A DNA stretch of 9,236 nt, from contig CAZAMT010000157.1 in the NCBI GenBank assembly GCA_964486145.1, positions 1 through 9,236 of the forward strand, in the 5' to 3' direction. This stretch comes from CAZAMT01 sp964486145 (GTDB taxonomy: Bacteria > Bacteroidota > Bacteroidia > Bacteroidales > JAAAOM01). Below, piece by piece: positions 5,505-9,236 of the stretch (its first letter is position 1; the number at the start of each line of letters is the position of its first letter). The notes under the pieces are model-generated. The model saw only the letters and a list, made by a program, of their open reading frames with translations. It ran no database searches and was not told the origin of the DNA. The position numbers and the translations under genes are program-made.

Positions 5505-6764
5505 TTAAGTTATTTCTTTCTCAGGATCCATTTGCATCCAGACGAAAATTGAAATCATGGACAGTGCTGCTGCTACATAAAAAAATGGAATCTCTGATCC
5601 TGTCCATGATAGTAAATATGGAAATGCCAGCGCAGTGATAAAGGAACCAAAGTTTCCGGCCATATTCATTGTGCCTGAAACGGCTCCGGAATGTTCTTTG
5701 CCAATGTCAATGCAAAACGACCATGATGGGCTGAGGGTCATATCTGCACCAAAGATTGCAATGGACAGAAAAATAACAGCACCATTGATGCTATTCATGT
5801 AAATGCTTCCCATCAATCCGATAATTACTAGGGAAAATCCGATGACAGCAGGCAGCCTCCGGCTTTTTTTCCAATTGTTTCGCCGATAAATGGCATCTAC
5901 GAGGATCCCGGAAAACCAATTACCAATGAACCCCGCCACCAATGGGACCGAAGCATAAAAACCTGCTTCGATGAGATCCAGTGCATATTTATCTTTTAAA
6001 TGCGGAAATAGCCAGGTAAGAGTAAAGAAAAAAGTGAAATTACTGCCAAAATACTGGATCATAGCCAGCCATACATTTCGTGAACCAAATAATTTTTTGG
6101 ATGAAATAGGATCAACTTTTGAGGTTTTGGTCTGTTGTCTTGTCTTCAGAATATATTTTTTTTCCTGTTCGGACACTGCAATGTGTTCTTCGGGTTTATC
6201 ACGGAATAAAACATACCACAGAACAGCAAACAGGATACCCGATATTCCCAGGATAAAAAAGGAATTTCTCCAACCTACGGAAGCTATCAGCCAGGCTATG
6301 AAAGGCATGGCAAACGCCGCCCCCAGCCTGGAGCCTGAAAAGTTGATTCCCTGAACAATCCCTCTTTCATGGAGAGGTATCCAGGTAAAGGTTGCTCTTG
6401 AAATATTTGGAAACGCACCTGCTTCACCCGCACCAAAAAAGAAACGTGTAACCATCATGGATATAAAATTCCAGGTTGTACCGGTGAGTGCGGTAAAAAG
6501 AGACCAAAGGGAAATAATGGTTGCCAGGACCTTGCGTGGACCATACTTATCACCGTATAATCCGCCGGGAACCTGAAATAAAGCATATCCAAGGGCAAAA
6601 ATGGACAAAACCCAACCCATCTGTGTATCGGTAAAGTTCAAATCACTTGATATTGAATCTTTCGCCGCAGATATGCAGGCACGATCGATATACATAAAAA
6701 GTGAAATAATAAATGTTCCCAACACAAGAAGGTAACGTCGTGGTATGTAAAATTTAGGTTGCAT
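5505..6764 (-). CDS. MFS transporter, anion:cation symporter (ACS) type
   Basis: A 419-residue major facilitator superfamily permease with about 12 predicted hydrophobic segments, located in the inner membrane. Motifs typical of the anion:cation symporter family (galactonate, hexuronate, tartrate and similar acids) are visible: YIDRACIS in TM1 (25-32), GYALFQVPGGLYGDKYGPRKVL in the TM2-loop2-3 region (59-80) and RFFFGAGEAGAFPN in TM4 (107-120). A hydrophilic central loop (about 193-222) separates the two six-helix halves. I place the start at ATG 6764. The longer frame would need a TTG at 6773 and adds only three residues. It sits 70 bases behind the cyclase-family gene, in the operon of a dehydrogenase and a GntR regulator. 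It probably imports the acid those enzymes use, driven by protons or sodium. Confidence 0.87.
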   Translation of the reverse strand: MQPKFYIPRRYLLVLGTFIISLFMYIDRACISAAKDSISSDLNFTDTQMGWVLSIFALGYALFQVPGGLYGDKYGPRKVLATIISLWSLFTALTGTTWNFISMMVTRFFFGAGEAGAFPNISRATFTWIPLHERGIVQGINFSGSRLGAAFAMPFIAWLIASVGWRNSFFILGISGILFAVLWYVLFRDKPEEHIAVSEQEKKYILKTRQQTKTSKVDPISSKKLFGSRNVWLAMIQYFGSNFTFFFTLTWLFPHLKDKYALDLIEAGFYASVPLVAGFIGNWFSGILVDAIYRRNNWKKSRRLPAVIGFSLVIIGLMGSIYMNSINGAVIFLSIAIFGADMTLSPSWSFCIDIGKEHSGAVSGTMNMAGNFGSFITALAFPYLLSWTGSEIPFFYVAAALSMISIFVWMQMDPEKEIT

Positions 6765-6834
6765 GGTAATCAAAATAGTCAGTTAAATGAACACGTTAGT
6801 TCGTTATTTTAAATAATTAAGATATTGTTATTTA

Positions 6835-7476
6835 TCAATTTTCCAGGGCCAGGGCCCGCACCGGACAGCCATCCCCGTTTTCAATCTTCAATGGCAGCGC
6901 AATAAATGTAAACCATTCCCTTGTAATCTTCTCTAAGTTGGTAAGGCCTTCCACAATGGTGATATTATTTTTGAGTAAAATGGTATGAATTGCTGTTAAT
7001 TCTTCCTTATTATTAACATCTGCCACGGAAGGAGGCTCCACACCTATGAGTTTAACCCCGGCATTTACCAGGTATATTGCCAGCTCTTCACTGATTCGTG
7101 GAAGCTTGTTTCTGTATATATCAATGTCATTCGAATACCTGCTCCATCCGGTATGAAATAAAACTCCTTTTCCCTGGAGTGTGGGTTGAGGAATGTGTTT
7201 TACATGAGTTGTGGATAATAGCATACCTGGTTGAACCTTCGCTATTTTCACGACAATTGATTCCGCAATAAAATCGGTTAATAGCATATCATCTATCGTA
7301 ACATCCGAAAGGCCAAAATGAAATGGTGCATCCATGTGCGTTCCTGCATGGGAATACAAATGCAGTATTGATGCATTCCAGCCATCCTTGTTCAGGGTTT
7401 TACTTATGTTCCGTGAATAACCTTTCATACCTTCCTTAAAAGGTAAAGTAAGATCGGTTATTTTACTCCATATCAT
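6835..7476 (-). CDS. Cyclase-family metal-dependent hydrolase (PF04199 type)
   Basis: A 213-residue enzyme of the cyclase superfamily that includes kynurenine formamidase and isatin hydrolase. The family signature HxGTHxDxPxH is intact: H43, H47 and D49 as metal ligands, and H53 as likely catalytic residue. Further family features are FHTGWSRY (107-114), GVEPPSVAD (145-153) and the C-terminal H164 and E176 in the region TAIHTILLKNNITIVEGLTNL. Members hydrolyse amides or lactones, usually with Mn or Zn. The tryptophan-catabolism role of KynB is not supported by the neighbours. The gene begins 4 bases behind the tartrate/malate-type dehydrogenase gene, so the two are co-translated. A lactone- or amide-opening step before or after oxidation of a hydroxy acid is the best inference. 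Confidence 0.85.
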   Translation of the reverse strand: MIWSKITDLTLPFKEGMKGYSRNISKTLNKDGWNASILHLYSHAGTHMDAPFHFGLSDVTIDDMLLTDFIAESIVVKIAKVQPGMLLSTTHVKHIPQPTLQGKGVLFHTGWSRYSNDIDIYRNKLPRISEELAIYLVNAGVKLIGVEPPSVADVNNKEELTAIHTILLKNNITIVEGLTNLEKITREWFTFIALPLKIENGDGCPVRALALEN

Positions 7477-7480
7477 AGTT

Positions 7481-8530
7481 TTATGAATGTAATCTTTTTA
7501 TAACCTCATTTGTCAACTCATCAACTTTTGCTTTACCACCCAAATCAACAGGTAAAATACCTTCTGACAAAACCGCATCGGTGGCATCCAATATGGATGT
7601 AGCTGCTGCTGTTTGGCCGAGATGTTCAAGCATCAGTGAAACAGACCAGAACATTCCCACCGGATTGGCGATACCCTGGCCTGCAATGTCGGGTGCTGAA
7701 CCATGAATGGGCTCAAACATCGAGGGATAATCTTTTTCGGGATTAATATTACCGCTTCCTCCCAGTCCAAGACTTCCCATCAGCGCTCCTCCGAGGTCAC
7801 TTAGAATATCACCGAATAAATTACTGGTAAGTACCACATCAAAAATCCAGGGCTTCAACACAAAATTGGCAGAAGTGGCATCGATGTACATGTACCTGTG
7901 TTCCACATCAGGGTACTGAGTTGCAACTTCACCAATTACCCTGTCCCAATAGGTCAGGCTATTGATTAGTGTGTTGGATTTGGTTACGGTCGTAACGTGT
8001 TTGCGTCGTTTTCGTGCAAGTTGGAATGCAAAATGAGCAATCCGTTCAATTCCTTTTCTTGTGAAAATGCTTGTATCCACACCCATTCCGTTTTCCGCAT
8101 CAGGCAAGTACTGACTTCCAACCTGTACAAATTCACCTTCGGTATTTTCTCTTACTACTACAAAATCAAATGGTGTTTCTGTACGCAGAGGTCGCTGCAC
8201 ACCAGGCCAAATACGCACGGGACGATAATTTACATATTGCTGGAAACCGGTTCGAACCTTAAAGGTATAATCCCTTGCGGGCAGAGTATCATCAACATCC
8301 GGTAAACCAACGGCACCAAAAAGGATGGCATTAAACGATTGGAGGGTATCCAATCCGTTGGGTGGCATAAAACAGCCATGAGACTTGTAATACCCTGCAC
8401 CATAACCAAATTCTTCAGTTGTGATGGTAAAACCATGCAAGCTGGCTGTTTTTTTCAATATTTCCAGTCCGGCAGGGGTTATTTCTTTACCAATTCCATC
8501 TCCGGGCACCAATGCAATGTTGTATTCCAT
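7481..8530 (-). CDS. Tartrate/D-malate dehydrogenase-type beta-decarboxylating dehydrogenase
   Basis: This 349-residue protein belongs to the isocitrate/isopropylmalate dehydrogenase family and is closest in motifs to tartrate dehydrogenase/decarboxylase and D-malate dehydrogenase (TtuC/DmlA). VPGDGIGKE (8-16) is at the N-terminus, FGAVG is at 71-75 and R93, R103 and R127 (VVVRENTEGE) bind substrate carboxylates. K184 (TVTKSNTL) is catalytic, and D217, D241 and D245 (FGDILSDLGGA) bind the metal. EPIHGSAPDIAGQGIANP (273-290) is the NAD-binding loop. I choose ATG 8530, 4 bases behind the regulator's stop. A longer frame would start with TTG 8545 inside the regulator gene, and related enzymes begin only a few residues before the IAxxPGDG motif. 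It oxidises a malate-like 2-hydroxyacid with NAD, with or without decarboxylation. The exact substrate is uncertain. Confidence 0.87.
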   Translation of the reverse strand: MEYNIALVPGDGIGKEITPAGLEILKKTASLHGFTITTEEFGYGAGYYKSHGCFMPPNGLDTLQSFNAILFGAVGLPDVDDTLPARDYTFKVRTGFQQYVNYRPVRIWPGVQRPLRTETPFDFVVVRENTEGEFVQVGSQYLPDAENGMGVDTSIFTRKGIERIAHFAFQLARKRRKHVTTVTKSNTLINSLTYWDRVIGEVATQYPDVEHRYMYIDATSANFVLKPWIFDVVLTSNLFGDILSDLGGALMGSLGLGGSGNINPEKDYPSMFEPIHGSAPDIAGQGIANPVGMFWSVSLMLEHLGQTAAATSILDATDAVLSEGILPVDLGGKAKVDELTNEVIKRLHS

Positions 8531-8534
8531 GTAT

Positions 8535-9191
8535 TTATTCTTCAATAGTTTTAATTAATTGTTTCTCAAGAATGTATCGGGCTTTTTTGGAATGATTTCG
8601 AATGAGCTTTTCTGCCAAATCCGGGTTACGCTGTTCTATTGCATCAATAATGAGGAGATGGTCCTGAATGGAATCCCTGACCGGTAAAATGATGCCTTTC
8701 GGGAATGTACGTATGAGCACATTTCCGATGTTGTTAAGCTTTTGGAGTACAGAATTATGACTGGCCTGGATGATCATTTCATGAAAGGCCTGGTCGTTGC
8801 GCTGGTATACAATCATGTCGATATTTTCCTGATGAATGAAAGGTTGCACCAATCCTTTAAGATCGTTGATTTGATCGGGTGACAGATTTTTCGCTGCACG
8901 TCTTGCTGCAATACCTTCAAGGCCTTCACGGCACTCGAAAGCTTCGATAATTTCACGGATATCCGTTTGACGAACAAAAAAACCCCGACGTGGACGGCTT
9001 TCAACAAAAAATTCGTCTTCAAGCATCTGGAAAGCTTTATGCAACGGCATTCGACTGATACCCAAACTGGAGGCAAGTTTTTCCTGGTACAGCTTTTCAC
9101 CCGGCTTCAGTTTGCCGGATAAAATCATTTCTTTAATCCGTTCATAAGCCTGAATGCTAAGATCTGTATATTCAATGGGTGAAAATTCCAT
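8535..9191 (-). CDS. GntR-family transcriptional regulator, FCD subfamily
   Basis: A 218-residue repressor-type regulator. Residues 10-73 form the winged helix-turn-helix: AYERIKEMILSGKLKPGEKL, then LASSLGISRMPLHKAFQMLE as recognition region, and the wing RRGFFV. Residues 80-210 are the FCD all-helical effector domain with the metal-binding set D133, H137, H178 and H200, so the ligand is probably a carboxylic acid bound through a metal. It is the first gene of the minus-strand catabolic operon, and the dehydrogenase starts 4 bases after its stop. A palindrome overlapping the predicted -7 element in front of it is the likely operator, so the protein should repress itself and the whole operon until the substrate or an intermediate binds. 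Confidence 0.9.
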   Translation of the reverse strand: MEFSPIEYTDLSIQAYERIKEMILSGKLKPGEKLYQEKLASSLGISRMPLHKAFQMLEDEFFVESRPRRGFFVRQTDIREIIEAFECREGLEGIAARRAAKNLSPDQINDLKGLVQPFIHQENIDMIVYQRNDQAFHEMIIQASHNSVLQKLNNIGNVLIRTFPKGIILPVRDSIQDHLLIIDAIEQRNPDLAEKLIRNHSKKARYILEKQLIKTIEE

Positions 9192-9204
9192 ACAATATTA
9201 TGTA

Positions 9205-9218
9205 TTTTGTATACAAAA
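9205..9218. promoter_or_regulatory. Palindromic GntR/FCD operator TTTTGTATACAAAA
   Basis: A perfect 14-base inverted repeat centred on GTATAC lies 13 bases before the regulator's ATG. The core TTGTATACAA fits the TnGTnnnACnA-like operators of FCD-type GntR regulators. It shares bases 9214-9218 with the predicted -7 element, so a bound dimer would block RNA polymerase. The palindrome is directly visible. The partner protein is inferred from adjacency. Confidence 0.65.
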
Positions 9219-9221
9219 ATA
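9214..9221 (-). promoter_or_regulatory. Predicted Bacteroidota-type -7 element of the catabolic operon
   Basis: Read on the minus strand the bases are TATTTTTG, a full match to TAnnTTTG, 22 bases before the ATG of the GntR gene. This is the same distance as for the other operon. The matching -33 element would lie at or beyond the end of the window and cannot be judged. Confidence 0.5.
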
Positions 9222-9236
9222 GAATTTTAACATGAA

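Noticed and set aside
6765..6773. Longer start (TTG 6773) for the MFS transporter
   Set aside because: It adds only three residues with a rare start codon. ATG 6764 is the simpler choice.
6765..6834. Inverted repeat GAAC-N6-GTTC between the cyclase and transporter genes
   Set aside because: A four-base stem in AT-rich DNA without a T-tract is expected by chance. No promoter match to TAnnTTTG was found in the gap.
8531..8545. Longer start (TTG 8545) for the tartrate/malate-type dehydrogenase
   Set aside because: It would overlap the regulator gene and use TTG. ATG 8530 is 4 bases behind the regulator stop and gives the usual family N-terminus.
1..9236. Insertion sequence, CRISPR array, tRNA, rRNA or phage genes
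   Set aside because: No transposase or integrase motif, regularly spaced repeat, tRNA-like cloverleaf or conserved rRNA sequence was recognised by reading. A dedicated tRNA/Rfam scan was not possible.

Overview
The window is AT-rich and looks like a chromosomal piece of a member of the Bacteroidota. Two perfect matches to the Bacteroidota sigma -7 element (TAnnTTTG) sit in front of the two transcription units, Shine-Dalgarno sequences are weak or absent, and the gene families fit. No rRNA or tRNA gene was seen to confirm this, so the assignment is an inference.

The left part (about 80-3561, plus strand) is a compact four-gene operon. Its genes are a short ArsM-like SAM methyltransferase with a C-terminal CCCCG tail, a 31-residue cysteine-containing peptide at 784-879, a radical SAM/SPASM peptide maturase starting at GTG 949, and a thioredoxin joined to a thioredoxin reductase. 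The peptide, maturase and redox enzyme have the layout of a RiPP biosynthetic cassette. A strong stem-loop (878-919) directly behind the peptide gene could keep maturase expression below peptide expression. The ArsM-like enzyme and thioredoxin system suggest metalloid or thiol chemistry on the peptide. I cannot match this combination to a named system and regard it as the most interesting part of the window.

The middle (3591-4310, minus strand) is a decaying zone. It holds a HigA-type antitoxin gene, what looks like a fragment of its HigB toxin, and the C-terminal remnant of a larger, possibly glycoside-hydrolase-like protein with a frameshift. The last two are joined in one reading frame.

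The right part (4311-9191, minus strand) is a catabolic operon read right to left. It encodes a GntR/FCD regulator, a tartrate/D-malate dehydrogenase-type beta-decarboxylating enzyme, a cyclase-family metal hydrolase, an MFS transporter of the anion:cation symporter type and a Gfo/Idh/MocA oxidoreductase. A perfect palindrome, TTTTGTATACAAAA, overlaps the predicted -7 element in front of the regulator gene and is the likely autoregulatory operator. Together the genes suggest uptake and oxidation of a small hydroxy acid or sugar acid whose identity cannot be read from the sequence.

The two operons converge at about 3562-3590. No insertion sequence, CRISPR array, tRNA or rRNA was found, and no gene-free stretch exceeds 300 bases.
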